The notes: generated by a model from the sequence alone, not told the origin. Positions 36,959-49,438 are shown, numbered from the stretch's first letter. The stretch: DNA of 64,000 nucleotides from Malaya genurostris (GCF_030247185.1 NC_080571.1:235444666-235508665); one strand, 5' to 3'. Made by a program: numbers and translations.

Positions 36959-38802
36959 ATTCAACAAAACAAATTTTCTTTCTCAAATACACAAAAACTA
37001 CCCACTATCACCCAATATCGGCCAAAATACGGCCATGTGCTACAGGATAATTAGCGATGTTTACTAAATCTTCGATTTGGATGTCACGAAACAAGACTTC
37101 ACCAATATGCATTTTTGCTCAAAGTAATGGTTGAATACCAATGCTGTATTCGTTGAACATATCCGTAAAATGAAGTCTGCCTGTCTAAAAACGAAAATGT
37201 GTATTTACGAGTATTGGTAAATGACAACGTTCTATAAGCGAATTATGCTATCAAACACTTTAGAGCCAAACAATTTAAAGGGGTACTTTTGTATCGGTTT
37301 GCTGTGGTAGGTATAGTTATGTATAGTGAAAATATTCCGAATCTTTATTGATGCACTGCAATTGAAGTTCAACAGAAAAGGGTTATCTTTTATTACTTGA
37401 CACAATTTCAACAAAAAACAGGTAAGTGAGATAAAAACACAACAATGATCTAACCCTTTTATTGAAGAAGGACGCAAAGGAGAATGTACCTGTGCTAGTT
37501 CTATCATCATCAAATAGCTTTGTCTAGAGCTTTATCTCTCAATTGATTTATAAAAAATGTGAATACAATCAAACATTACCGCCATCAAAATGGCACACAA
37601 GACATAAAAAATAAATTCAATTTGTTATAAACACTACCATCTTTCTTCGGAGACCGAATACATATTTCCCGAATAAAAACTTCTACATCTGACTGTTTTC
37701 CCACGGTCCTCGACAACACCGACAAAATCCGACTGGATTTTCCAATACATAATTGATAGCCCCGAGTGCACACTTTTGAAACCCATAATATATCATTAGC
37801 ATCGAATCCGAAGTGTCCTGCCACCTGAACAATTGAATTATCATATTTTCAAAAGTGCGAAATTTGAATATTTTATTAGTGAACGAATTCACTTTCACGG
37901 TAGTGATTGAAAAAAAACCGGTGAGAACCTGATGAAATCCAGAATCCCTGTACCGGGAACGAACGAAAAAGGGAACAGTGAATTTAAAGAGTGTGCAGTC
38001 AGCGGTCGTAAAACCGAGTGCAATTAGCGCAGGCTATGGGCTCGGAGATGCCATAATTCACAGGTGAGCTAGGCAATCAAGTTCGAATTGGTTCGGTCCG
38101 AAAGGTGCAAAAAATAGGCGGGCAAAATATGCAAATGAGAGCAGTTAAAATGTAAATTGAAACCCGAAGCATCCTTTGAGATTGTTTGAAATTGGGCACG
38201 GAATATTGAATCTGTGGATCTGTCAGCTAGAGAGACATATTTTAAGTATCAAGCTATAAAGTTATAAATAATTGTCTTGAGAGCAAGATGAACTATTTGT
38301 TGGTGTGAGAAATGTGTTCTGTTCATCCAACCACCAGTCGTGTCGGATCTGCCGGGCAGTGTTTAAGCCTGGCATAAATCAGATAATTGCTCTTTATCCG
38401 GTAAAATTTGTTCAGATTCTGCACAGATGAGTTATGAGCCGCCCGGTTGAAGATAATGTAGATGTGCCTGGGATAGGCTGTGCTGTACAAACAGTTTCAC
38501 AATTTGTTGTTTTCCCGTGCACCAACCAGTTATGCTTAGGATTCTGAGTGACATCAAATTCCAGAGCCAGAAACCGATGATCCCTTTTTCCACATGGATT
38601 AGGTCAAAGCTGCTCCTTTTCAATTATTCAACAACGAAGGAAAGAGTGGGATTTTCTTTTTGGGTTACCCTGGGACAAAACAACTGTTCAAATTAAGTGG
38701 TCACCTGGATTAGCGATAATCATATGCATGGTAAATCCCAATCGAATCCACAGTTTCTCAGTTCAGTTACTCTGGTACTGATCGGGATACGTTTAATGAC
38801 TA
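36959..38802. other. Intronic stretch, nothing recognised
   Basis: Several open frames of 60-93 codons (for example 37585..37824 and 37683..37898 on the minus strand) show no family motif. No repeat boundaries were seen. Confidence 0.2.
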
Positions 38803-39029
38803 GGGTAACAGAGGTATTTTGGCCCGCTTTAGGATCGATTTTATTTTGGCCCACTTTGTAAAAATATTCACCAAATATTGTAATATCTTTGAAAAATCCT
38901 TCCGTAATAGGTAATTTAATGTGATTAGCTTCAAACTGATGCAACATGGGTTACCTAAGATCGATTGAATCCATATAGTTTGTTAGGTGGGCCAAAATAT
39001 ATGAAGTGGCCAAAATACCTCTGTTACCC
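38803..39029. mobile_element. TA-flanked MITE
   Basis: A 227-bp element with inverted ends of 23 bp (gggtaacagaggtattttgg on each side). TA flanks it at 38801-38802 and 39030-39031, fitting a Tc1/mariner-type MITE. ggcccactt-type motifs recur internally. It has no coding capacity. Confidence 0.8.
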
Positions 39030-39031
39030 TA

Positions 39032-40029
39032 TTACAGCGAAGAAAGATTTCTTTGTTGTGCCTATTGACTTTGAACACATTGCTTCAACTTAAGTTAAGT
39101 TCGAGTAAGAAAGCTTTTAAAAAGTCATAAAAAAAATCAAATATCAAGTATTATAAGTTACGAGTTAACCTCAGCTATTCCACGAAATAAACTCGTCTAA
39201 CTATTTAGCTATCTGAACGTTTATTAACGTTTTTGAACTCCTTCGTTTATGTTTCTCATACTTCAACAACTTCACGTCATTTTTATTGCAGAGCAAACAC
39301 TTTTGTAAACAATTTTCTTGTAACCATATTGAATTCCAAACGGAACAATTCTAGTTGAAAATTTTACGACATGCTGACATAACAACCACCTTTCAATTTG
39401 CCAGCAACAGGTGTGCTACAGCATCGCGACTGAACAAAACTGGACACCTGTTGACCGCACCGTTTTCCTGTGCCATAAAACAATTGATCACAAGTGAACC
39501 GTTTCACACTATTGGGGCCAGGTCAAAAAAAGAAAAGCTCTCCCGGGAGAAAGAGTGCAGCTCTGGTTCACCGCCAATCCAACACATTCGGGTCCCCGGC
39601 ATTCACAGTTCATTAAACATCTGGGTGTTTCGTTTATGCTGTAATAAATTTTATGGTGTCCGTCGATGGAACGGCTATTCAGTTAACGTCTCAATCCTGG
39701 TCTAGTATTTCCCAACATATTTCAAACTGATTTACAATACATACTGACCAAAACGGCGTGAGGTAAAAGACTTTTCGAAACTATAAACTGTAGATCAAGC
39801 GTCAAAAATTGCGAAATGATAACCAGCGCAATTGTAAAACTAGACGGTCGAATCAGACAGAATCAGGAATCAGAACAAATTGGCTCAAATGGCACGTTCC
39901 CCTTGATTTTTGGAGATTTGTGCCTTGCCATCAATTTTTTTCTAGCATCATTTTCCCGATATATAAGAGGGAAGAATTGAAGGGAAATGGTAAGGTTTGG
40001 ACTAGAAGGATGGGGAAAATTGACGACAC
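39032..40029. other. Intronic stretch, nothing recognised
   Basis: The open frame 39355..39705 (+) has no motif. No repeats were identified. Confidence 0.2.
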
Positions 40030-43000
40030 AAAAAAGCAGAAGTAAATTCTCCACCCCTAAGGGATGCTGAACAATCTGCTGGGGATCACATTTAGTGGAA
40101 GCAGAAGTAAATTCTGAACCTCTACGAGGTCCTAAACAGTCTGCTGTAAAACCTATTAAGGTTTGTTACTATGTGCATTCCTTCTGATGAACGATGCACA
40201 GTTAATAAAACCTCAAACTCCCGAGAGGATTTAGAGATTTCACAAAAGCGACACCATTCTGCACTCCCGGAAGAATGCAGAACGATTCGCAGTATGTACG
40301 AGCAGAAGTAAATTTGGTACCCCCTAAAGGATGCCAACAAATCTGCTAAACCCTAAGCTAAACGTTGAATGGTAGCCATGTGATAATTGAGTTTGCAATG
40401 TCCAGTCAGAGCTCTGACCAGAATACTGCAATGATGCTTGAAAAAATGCAGTAGACACTTTGACATTTTCAGATTTAAATCTGGTAAAAATGCTTTTGTC
40501 TGAGCGCAAGTTTGCAAGCTGCGTCAGTAGCTGGCATGTTTGGATGCAGCCCAAGAACGAATCTTGTGCTTTATCCAACTAGTTGAAAGTGGTAAAGCTG
40601 GTTCAGGACCAACGAAATCATTCGTTGCACCAACTCTAGCCAACTCATCAGCCCATTCATTTCCAGTAATACCAGAATGGCCGGGTACCCATAAGAAGAA
40701 AGCAGCATTTGAAATGCTGAGGTCTTCAATTTAAGTTCGACATGCGATCACTAGATTCGACCGTGAATCATTCGAACGGAGCGCTTTTAAAGCTGCCTAA
40801 CTGTCGGAACAAAAATAAATTCGTTTAGCACAGATTCTCTGCTGAAATGCCGATTGTATTCCCCACAGAATCGCGTAGATTTATGCTTGGAACACAGTAC
40901 AGTATCTACCAAGTAAATGAGACTGCTCTAGCCTCATTTCACGACAGTAGACACCAGCACCAGCACGACCATTCAACAGAGAACCGTCCGTATAACAAAC
41001 TATGTGTTCATCAAGTTGTCGTTCCCGACAACCAGACAACCATTCCACACGAAGAGGATAGCTCACATTGAACACATGTAGTGGTTTAATGCACAGTAGC
41101 GCCTCTAGAGCAGCAGTAGGAGTTGTCGTGAATGCTTATGTCATCGCCATTAGGACCATCCTTTGGAGATGATTTAGCTTTGACTGAACTGTCGCGACTT
41201 CTCCTTTCTGCCACCATACAACATATCCATAGGCTAAAATTGGTCTATCAATAGTTGTATAGATCCAATGAATATATCTGGGTTTGAGTCCCGATGATTT
41301 TCCAAAAGCTCGTCTGCATTGGCCGAAAGCCATGCAAGCTCTTTTAATCCTGAAGTCAATGTGAGCAGACCAATTCAGTTTTGAGTCAAGAATAACCCCG
41401 ACGTATTTAACTTGATCGACCACAGTGACCTCTGAACCGAAGAACTGTAACGGACGAGCTCCTGTGATTATCCTACGATGAGTGAAAAGCACCATTGATG
41501 TTTTGCCCGGATTTACAAATAATCCAACCTAACAACACCATTGCTCAACAGATCGCAGGGCTTGCTGCATTAAATCAAAGAGAGTGTTAATGCTTATACC
41601 GGTCATCAATATATGATAATCGTCGGCAAAACCATAAGTCGGAAATCCAAGGTTATTTAGTTTCCTTAACAAACCATCAGCGACTAGGTTCCATAAAAGT
41701 GGGGATAGTACACCACCTTGAGGACACCCACAGACACTCAGCTTTCTAATCTCTGCTTGCCGAAGCGATGAACAAAGAAGTCGATTGCTAAGCATTGCGT
41801 GTATCCAATTTGTGATACTTGAAGGTATGCCATGACCACGGGCTGCTTCCAGAATTGAATTGAAAGACACGTTATCAAAGGCACCTTCAATATCTAGGAA
41901 AACTCCCAAGCAAGATTGCTTTTGTGAGAAAGCTTTTTCAATGTTGTACACAACATCATGTAACAGGGTTGTAGTGGACTTTCCACGCTGGTAAGCATGT
42001 TGTATTCCATGTAACGGATGCACGCCCAAACTAACATTCCTGATATAGTGATCGACTATGCGTTCCACTGTTTTAAGAAGAAATGAGCTAAGACTGATAG
42101 GCCTAAAACTCTTCGCTTCCTCATAAGTGTCGCGACGCCTTTGGGAATAAATTTAACAATTATTTCCTGCCAAGCTCTTGGAATATATCCTGTCGCAAGA
42201 CTAAAAGTAAGTATTTTCTTCAAAACATGTTTGAAATGTGCACACCCTTTCTGCAGTAACACTGGGAAAACTCCATCCTTTCCAGGAGACTTGTACGGAG
42301 CAAAACGCTCAACTGCCCATTTGACAGATTCAATCGTCACAACGCTTCGAGCAAGGGCCCAAGAATCGTAACTACCTGAAAAAGTCTCGGGAAGAGCTGT
42401 CGGTGATGGATCCATACATCCTGGAAAGTGATAATATCAAATTTAACGTTTGAATGATCAAAGAAGATGTACTTATGATCAGACAACGAAGGTTCGAGCT
42501 CATCGGAGACGAGCCAATTCACCAACTCATGCGCAATTCTATCAGAGCAGAGAGTTACGTCCAAAAACTTCTCTCTTCCAGATCTCGCAAAAGTTGGACG
42601 ATTTCCTGCATTGAATATGTGTAGGTTTGTACTGCTCACAAATTACATCATGTCAGAGCCTCTCGAATTTATATCAGTGCTGCCCCAAATGAGCATTGAT
42701 GTCACTGCCGATTATAAGCGGTAAACCACTTTTGCAGCAGTATGATACAACCTTTTTGAAGTCATCGCTTGGCGAAGGTTGGTTATGCGGCATATATGCC
42801 AAACAATAGACATATTTTCTGTCTATGCCATCAATAGTTATACCAACTGTGACAGCACAAATATCCCGAGTTGTGAGCTCCGATATGAGAGAAAAATCGA
42901 GAGCACTATTTGCAAGTATGCATGCTCGAGGCATTTCACGTGGATTAGTCATACCGGTCTTGTTGAAGGCAACAAAGACTGGGTTTAACAATTTTCCAAC

Positions 43001-43700
43001 GTAGAAGTTTCCCTTTTGGAAATATGGTTCTTGAACCAAAGCTTTAGAAGCTTTACCTTCTTGCAGAAGTCTGGATAGATTCATAGTTGCTGTACGTTTA
43101 TGCTGGAGATTGATTTGTGCTACTCTAACCATTATCAATTGAAGTAACGAACACTCCACCTCCAGCACTTACCGTACAACAACTAGAAGAAACCAAATAT
43201 ATTGGCTTATAGCCGCTTATAGCGAACCATGAAAGGATTATTTTAAATGCTTTAATCATTTAAATCCCACGAGTTGCGAAGAAAGAATTCGTCCACTGTG
43301 CCAGAGCTTCGCTTAACACAGTAAGGGAAAACCCCAATATAGTCCGTTCACGACTGCATTGTTTAACCTCCTGCAGCCATTCAGCTATCGGCACGGAAAT
43401 ACATCTTGACTTAGGAGTTCCTATTTTTGTGGCCTTTTACGACATGGTACAGGAAAGCAGTGGATCAATTCTTGGTATAAAATAATTCCGCCGGATGCCA
43501 CACGGCTCACCTGTTTGGTGGACTTATACCACCGGCACAGGTGGACCGTAGCGTTATTCTTAGCCAGTTGGGAAACCGCTACTGACACTACACGGCTATC
43601 TAGGCTGCTCAGAGAGGAAAGTTGACATCCGAGCAGCCGATCAATCTATGGTCCCATACCCATGAATTTCATCTCCGGAATCACCAGGTGAAGGGTTTTA
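40030..43700 (-). mobile_element. LOA/I-group non-LTR retrotransposon, decayed
   Basis: The minus strand carries, in order, an endonuclease, a reverse transcriptase, an RNase H and a zinc-knuckle remnant (CRFC near 40240). Upstream, 43170..43700 looks like the 5' leader or ORF1 remnant and holds a 7-bp hairpin (gctgctc/gagcagc). At the 3' side, a gcagaagtaaatt... unit is repeated at 40036, 40101 and 40302. RNase H after the RT places it with I/LOA-type elements such as Lian. The ends are approximate because I found no target duplication. Confidence 0.7.
40340..43132 (-). pseudogene. ORF2: endonuclease, reverse transcriptase, RNase H
   Basis: It starts MVRVAQINLQHKRTATMNLS at 43132 (apurinic-type endonuclease, with IIGSDINAHLG later) and changes frame before 42639 (LSDHKYIFFD). 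The junction to the RT at about 42415 seems shortened. The RT has VFLDIEGAFDNVSF (motif A), CPQGGVLSPLLWN (motif B) and YGFADDYHIL (motif C). There is a frameshift near 42125 and in-frame stops near 41526 and 41133. RNase H shows CYTDGSLLNGRAGAGVY. A TAA follows FQA near 40880, where the catalytic glutamate is expected. WVPGHSGITGNEWADELA closes the domain. Fewer lesions than in other elements here suggest a younger copy. Confidence 0.85.
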
Positions 43701-43781
43701 AAAAAAATTATACCGCCACTTAAAGTGACGAAGCAAAAGAGGGGTTTATTTTAAAAAAGGCTCAACACTGTTCCAATTTGT
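43701..43781. repeat. Left flank of insertion, dispersed repeat
   Basis: cactgttccaatttgtaag, just before the target duplication, matches 59450..59470 (aactgttccaatttgtagg). The following insertion therefore landed in a copy of the large dispersed repeat. Confidence 0.45.
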
Positions 43782-43792
43782 AAGTCATATTT

Positions 43793-44067
43793 TAATTATT
43801 TTAAGGGAAAAAGCTTACATTTTTACCCCAAATTTATGCTAGGTGTACATACCAATTTTCAAACTTTGTTTTACGTTACGTCTTTGACTCATCGGACGAA
43901 ACGTCATTTTAGACATTACACATCTGTGTAATAGCAAAAATGTTTTGCAAATAGCATTAACTTTACTTCTACCTAGCGGCTTATTTTGAACCACCAGGTC
44001 GCACTAGCAGTTCATCAAAAACTGCTACGCACTGATGAGTCAAAGACGAAACGTAAAACAAAGTTTG
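43793..44067 (+). mobile_element. 275-bp retroposed insertion with hammerhead-like core
   Basis: Flanked by an 11-bp direct repeat aagtcatattt (43782..43792 and 44068..44078). The related sequence at 59461..59490 reads straight through this point (aggtcatatttgtggg) and acts as an empty site. The insert has no coding capacity. Its last 36 bp are inverted at 43858..43893. A duplication of 11 bp argues for retroposition rather than a TA-type or hAT-type MITE. Confidence 0.7.
43996..44056 (+). ncRNA. Hammerhead-ribozyme-like motif
   Basis: CTGATGA (44032..44038), a stem II of GTC/GAC closed by AAA (44039..44047) and GAAAC (44048..44052) form the complete conserved hammerhead core. Directly upstream is a perfect 8-bp hairpin, TAGCAGTT/AACTGCTA (44005..44012 with 44020..44027), in the stem I position of a type III fold. 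GGTC (43997..44000) would supply the cleavage site after C44000. Weak points: the base before CTGATGA (A44031) does not pair, and stem III is only AC/GT next to the core. A mutated copy of the core (CCGATGA, GTAAC) lies on the minus strand at 43875..43895. Activity is unproven. Confidence 0.4.
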
Positions 44068-44078
44068 AAGTCATATTT

Positions 44079-44430
44079 GTTACTGGTTATACGAACCGGC
44101 TCGCAAAATCCGGTTTCGGAAGGACCGGAAACTTCAAAAAGGATCTCACTTAATTTTCTCCAAGATGGCAGAACCAATTTTCACAAACTTCAATTCAAAT
44201 GAAAAGTCGATTTCACACGGAATTCCTGAATTTGTTGTGGATACTACTTCCGGTTGCTACACGGTGTTTTGATTTGTAGATTTTGCTACATAGTTTACGT
44301 CCGAACAAACTTTTCTGTTTCTGTCCAAAGAACAGTTTGCTTTCAGAAGAATTCCGCAGTAATATTTATAAAGATATGAGCTATTTGAGAAAAGCATAAT
44401 GACACCACTAGATAAATTAAAGCAAGTTTT
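44079..44430 (+). repeat. Large dispersed repeat, right part
   Basis: aatccggtttcggaaggacc and gagatggcagaaccaattttc lead to gagaaaagcataatgacacc. This matches the right half of the copy at 58041..59815 (aatccggtttcggaagaatc, gagaaaggcatcattacacc). Confidence 0.55.
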
Positions 44431-44576
44431 TATAATGCGATTTCGATCTATTTCGGAGGTTACTGGCCACTGCCTCCGGTGCTTTCGAATTTGGAAAACG
44501 AGACCCTACATAATCGAAGCCAGTGTTGAATATTGAATCATTTTCTATGTCATCATTTATAAGTCGCTTATCGCTT

Positions 44577-44788
44577 ATCGTCCCGGGTTGGCGGTTCAAT
44601 GCATACGGCGCTGGTCTTACAAGCCAGTTGTCATATGTTAGAGTCCCGATCTAGAAGGATTCGTTGTGTCAGTAGAGAATCGTAGCACCAGCCATGCAAT
44701 GGTTCTGTACACTCTGAATCGGCTGCAAAGTCTGTTGAAACAGAAGGTCAAATTCCACTACAGGAATGTAATACCAAGGCTTTGCTTT
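44577..44788 (+). repeat. tRNA-derived SINE, longest copy
   Basis: The head has an A-box-like ttggcggttcaatgcat, an anticodon-arm-like ctggtcttacaagccag (7-base loop CTTACAA, so Val-like) and a B-box-like gttagagtccc. The body (cagccatgcaatggttctgt, tctgttgaaacagaaggtc) and tail (taccaaggctttgctttt) match the copies at 15501 and 53507. A 9-bp duplication ttatcgctt (44568..44576, 44789..44797) probably flanks it. Confidence 0.8.
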
Positions 44789-44797
44789 TTTATCGCT

Positions 44798-46712
44798 TTT
44801 TGAGTAAGACATCAAAAAGAGAATGTCGAAACTTGCATCGAAATATCTTTTGTTGTAAACTATCTGTAAAAGTGGTGTTTCTAGTGCTACACAATTAAAT
44901 GAAACCAATATTTTGGGAGGATTTAGCTTCACGTCACTATTTGAAAACTCGAAAAAAATGAAGGAATTGTGCTCATGAGCTCACCGAAACGCTTCGAGCT
45001 ACGTACAAACCAGTCTCGCTTTTATGTATTAATGGACCCGTGGGTAAGATTTATTTATGTGGTTTTTTGCTCTTTGGGCCCCGATAACTGATAAAAAAAA
45101 GAGGAAAAAAAATACAGGAAACGATTGCACTAGCTTGTATAGATGTCGTGAAGCAACAGAATCGAACATTCACCAAATAACCTTCAATAATAGATCGATT
45201 GTATGTGAACTGAAGTAAAAACATGTATAAAACTGTATAATTGATTTTTGTTCTGTGATTACATGAGATTTTAAAGCCAAAAACTGCGCTGCTAAACTGC
45301 ACCAGAAGAAAACATTGAAAATTTCAAATGCGATGTACTAACAAGTCGAAAGTGAAACGTAAAGAATTGTAATTTATAATTGAAAGCTTCTTGTGTGATT
45401 ATTTGCACAGACAGATCGTTGCATAATCCGTTCATCGCCGCACTCTTGTTGAGATAACCCACGTCGAAAGTTGTGAAAAATAATCCAACGAAATCCTTCT
45501 CCTGAAATTTCCATTTTTTATCCAAAATGATTTTTTTAACTTACTGTAAACGACTGAAATAGCGCTTGTACATCAAAACGTTCTGAGTACATTTATGTTG
45601 AAAAATGTCAAACTTTATTTTGGTAGTGGCCTACGTATAAATACAGAATATTTTCAGTTATTGAGTACAGTGGGTTTACGATACGTTTTTTATTCACATT
45701 TGTTCCATGTTATTTAATATGCTTGTCGTCAATAAGTCGTACTTTGGTATACAATTCTGGAAGGTAAGCAGTAACAGTTGATAAAATCACACAAGAAAAA
45801 ATAGAAACAAAAGAAAGGAAGCATGACGTCCAGTTATGTCTGTGCTATAACCCACCCGAGTTTTTCCTTTGTCTCTTGCGCTGCCTTTAGGGTACGTAGT
45901 TTTCGTAGTTTTGTTAATGATGCGGTCACATCGAGTCTTCGGCCAATAGTAGTCTATAGTTCATCCCAAATCTATAAGTCGGTCAAGTATAAAACAATTG
46001 CACAAATAAAATATGCTGCGAGAGATTTTCCAACTCCGTTTCCATTTATTGTCCGAAGTACTTCATAACTCGGACGTCAGCACATGAAATATACGTCTTT
46101 CATACTGCAAAACTCGCGTTAGCTTAAAACAAATTGCTATACGAGCTGCTATCCCCGGTACAGGATTTATGAGTGTTTTTACTGTACCTCGAACATGGAA
46201 AAACATCGTAATAAATATCCAAGAAGTGCAGCAAACATACTTCTACAAGAGCACATGTACCCTTTTACTCACACTCGCTCTCTTTATAACTATCTCACCA
46301 CGGGTGGTTTCTGGTCAACACGCACTACGCAGGTTTTTGTGGGCGCTCGGGTTTGCAACCCTTTCGCTTGGGATCGCTAATCCATGCACCCGAAACGAAA
46401 CAGACAATAGAATGAACACAGAAATTAAAATATGCATGTCCGTTTCGGATTCGAGTGGACGACAAACAAATAAACAAGGCAATAAAATTTAAGGGTTGTT
46501 AAGGGATCGATCGATACAGATTGCTATTAATAGACCGATGCAAGCCAAATCAGGAAAAACTAATTCGACACGGTTCGAACTGAAAATGAACTAAACATTG
46601 GATGCAATAAAATATCGACAAAATCCCAAAAGTGTCGATGACTTTAGCCGGTTCGATCCTGTAGTATTTGGATGGAGACAAACAGAAACGTAACATCAAA
46701 CAGATTACTCAC
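44798..46712. other. End of the giant intron, nothing recognised
   Basis: AT-rich sequence with scattered open frames lacking motifs. The minus-strand splice donor AAT|GTGAGT at 46712-46711 marks its end. Confidence 0.35.
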
Positions 46713-47245
46713 ATTAAAAACTAAGTATTGTACTAAAACTCCCAGCGCTTCCACGCCACGGTTGGCATGATTGAGCAAACTAATATCGACTAAATTACGG
46801 GTGCAGCTGGGGGACGTCGGCACCGCAGTCCTTGCAGCACCAGTCACTCCGACCGTTTCGGCCAGTGACCGATCGACCGAGCGCTTCTCGGCGTTACCGG
46901 TTCCGTTGACAATAACGGCCGGATGTTTCGGAAGGCCCGCTGTTCCGGTTCCCGGTGGACTGGTCGGCACATCGCGTTCACCAACAATCAGTGGAGAACT
47001 GGGTTTTTCCAGAATAATGGCCCCGTTCCGTTGTAGGCTGGGAGTGCCGGCATTCTTCAGCACCGCGTGGTGATTGGTGCCGGTCCCATTGTTGCGATTG
47101 TTCGAACCGGAACAGGTCGTCGTGGCTGTGGTCGTTGTGGTGTGGGGTGTATTCGACCGGAGCAAGGTCCTTGATTGCAATTTTGGTGAGTTCGTCCCGG
47201 AGTGATGCTTGACGGTTGCAGTCGGGCCGACGAGGCGGTTATGGT
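46713..47245 (-). CDS. Upstream exon of the MTUS1/2-like gene
   Basis: A 533-bp exon between acceptor tttttttttgcag|AC (47245) and donor AAT|GTGAGT (46713). It opens with two bases of a split codon, then HNRLVGPTATVKHHSGT, and is low in complexity (Thr, Asn, Gly, Pro-rich; HTTTTTATTTCSGSNNRNN). It ends with NRGVEALGVLVQYLVFN in phase 0. The exon at 20017 also starts in phase 0 (LDAFSCPTIKKSHQ...). The joined order, a hydrophobic EAL..LVQ.L segment followed by a coiled-coil start, matches the EAL.VVIQHLL region of human MTUS1. The exon before it was not found. An unrelated neighbouring gene is possible but less likely. Confidence 0.65.
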
Positions 47246-48162
47246 CTGCAAAAAAAAGCGAAAAGAACGATGTTAATTATTTCGTGAGCAGTGAAAATTT
47301 TTATAAACAATTTCTCAAAATGCGACGTAAATTCACTTCTTCGATTAGTAGTAGCCATAACATAAGTATGAATCACATTGACAAGAAAAAAGAAACGCAT
47401 TTCATCTGGAAGCTATTTCGACCTATCATTAGTCACATATGATCGAATTTGTTGCTGGGAACGATTTAGGATTACTTTTATTTTTTTTTCAATTTCACGC
47501 CTTCAAATGTTCACACCCGTATCCGGGCAAACAGCATGGTTCACTTCATTCACAAAACTGCGAAGTGTGGCGGATACGTTTCGTAGCCTTCGTTGACCGG
47601 CAGGTAACACACTCAGCGAAATACGATTGCGACTGCTTTCATTCAACTTTTTTCAGCTCGTTGAGTTTTATTGGCTGAATCGGTAGAGAAAAAAAAACGA
47701 GACAAAACATACTCTCTGCTATACGAGATTCGTGAGGCGAAAACGCGACTAAAGTACATGGTGAATCATAAATTCCTTAACCCTCTTGGGGTCAACAAGT
47801 TCATTTTTCATAGGTAATGAATCGTCGCACTGGTTTTATTTAGAAACTCACGTCACGGACGATTCTGTACTGGTTCGGATGATCGAAACACATGTCATTT
47901 CACACAAGGCAAACAAGGGCAGAGTGTTTATTATCGCAAGAAAAAAAAGATCCTTAGAATTTTATACTAGATTTGATTACTTTACTGAACTTGTTCCAAT
48001 AGTAGACACACAGTGCGAAACTTTTCATTGAATATTATTAAGTCGATAATATTTGAGTACATTTGTTCCTTAGATTGGCTTTCCTAGTTTTTCTTATCTC
48101 TAACTCTAACATATCACAGACAATGATAGTAAATTTTAGGTTTCTAGAAATTCCCTGAGTAT
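47246..48162. other. Intronic or upstream stretch, nothing recognised
   Basis: Upstream of the last identified exon. Open frames (for example 47439..47678, 47786..48031 +) have no motif. No repeat boundaries seen. Confidence 0.2.
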
Positions 48163-48164
48163 TA

Positions 48165-49436
48165 AAGACTGTCCCAGAAAGTATGAACTCAACCAAAAAC
48201 CGCTTCCATTTCGCAATGGTTCAGAATCTGTCAATTTTTATGGATGCGTCCTGTTGTTTATACTCTTCTCTAAACGTTTGTGCAGTTGTTTATTCGTTTT
48301 CATTAATTTGTTTCGAAATGCGTGGACTTTCAGCAGAACAACGTCGAAAAATTGTGTACAAATGGTGCACAGAACGCGGACTGTCACTGAGAAAGATAGC
48401 AAAAATGGAAGGAGTAAGTGAAAAAGCCGTGCGAAATTCAATCAGGAAGTTCGCTGAGGATAAACCGAAAACGGGTCGAAAAAAGGTCCTGATAACCCTC
48501 AGTTGGATAAAAGTATACTGAAGGCGTTCCAGCAAAAGAATGAGGTTTCAGTTCGGGATGTGACTAAAAAAGTGGGCACTTCGAAGTCAAATGTTCTTCG
48601 TGCTAAAGAACGTTTGAATCTTCGAACCTATAAGAAGCAAAAACAATCAAAACGTAGTCCGAAACAAGAAGCATCGATCAGGCCTAGTACAATACGATTC
48701 TTGCTGGAAATTTGAACTGCATAATCATGGACGACGAAACCTACGTGGAACTCGATTTCAAATCCTTGCCGGGACCACAATATTATACGGTGCGAGAAGG
48801 GCAAGTGTTAAACCAGTCCGAAACGAAACATCGATTGAAGTCGAAAAATTTGGTAAGAAAGCTATGGTCTGGCAAGCAATTTGTAGCTGCGGTAAGATTT
48901 CAAAACCCTTCATCACCACTGCTTCAATGAACAGCGAAATAAAGGAATGTTTACAAAAACGGCTTCTACCCATGATTCGAAACCACAAGGATCCTGTTGT
49001 CTTCTGGCTAGATCTTGCTTCTTGCCACTACTCGAAATCAACGGTAGAATGGTATACTACCAAAAATGTCACTTTCGACCCAAAAGACATGAATCCACCA
49101 AATTGCCCACAACTTCGACCAATTGAAGAATTTTGGGCATTAACGAAGGCACATCTCAGGAAACATGTCTCGGCAGCCGAAACCATTCAACAGTTCGAAA
49201 AAGATTGGAAAAAAGTGTCAAAACTTGTCGCCAAGAAGTCTGTACGGAATTTGATGTGAAACGTTCGCAAAAAGGTGCGCCAGCTAGTCGACAATGGCTA
49301 AGTAGCAAATGTTGAGAATAATTTTCTGTTGTTGTAGTCTAATAATATCAGCATATCGAATAAAATTTGAATATCTAATATTTGTGAATTATTTACAGCG
49401 AAATCAAAGTGCGTCCATACTTTCTGGGACAGTCTT
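48165..49436 (+). mobile_element. DD37E Tc1/mariner element, subfamily 2, both ends present
   Basis: A 1272-bp element with inverted ends (aagactgtcccagaaagtat at the left and its complement at the right). TA flanks it at 48163-48164 and 49437-49438. It is the best-preserved pair of ends in this subfamily. Confidence 0.88.
48318..49258 (+). pseudogene. DD37E mariner transposase, broken copy 2
   Basis: ATG 48318 starts MRGLSAEQRRKIVYKW. Relative to the other two copies, a 15-bp in-frame deletion precedes KPKTGRKK, and a 1-bp deletion then shifts the frame near 48486. A further deletion lies near 48686 (aggcctagtacaata). The catalytic part is open in one frame over 48864..49259: VVFWLDLASCHYSKSTVEW has the second aspartate, and NPPNCPQLRPIEEFW has the glutamate 37 residues later, giving DD37E. 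No intact protein results. Confidence 0.85.
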
Positions 49437-49438
49437 TA

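Noticed and set aside
43170..43700. HDV-like ribozyme at the 5' end of the LOA-type element
   Set aside because: A 7-bp hairpin (gctgctc/gagcagc) is present, but I could not trace the nested double pseudoknot needed for that class.
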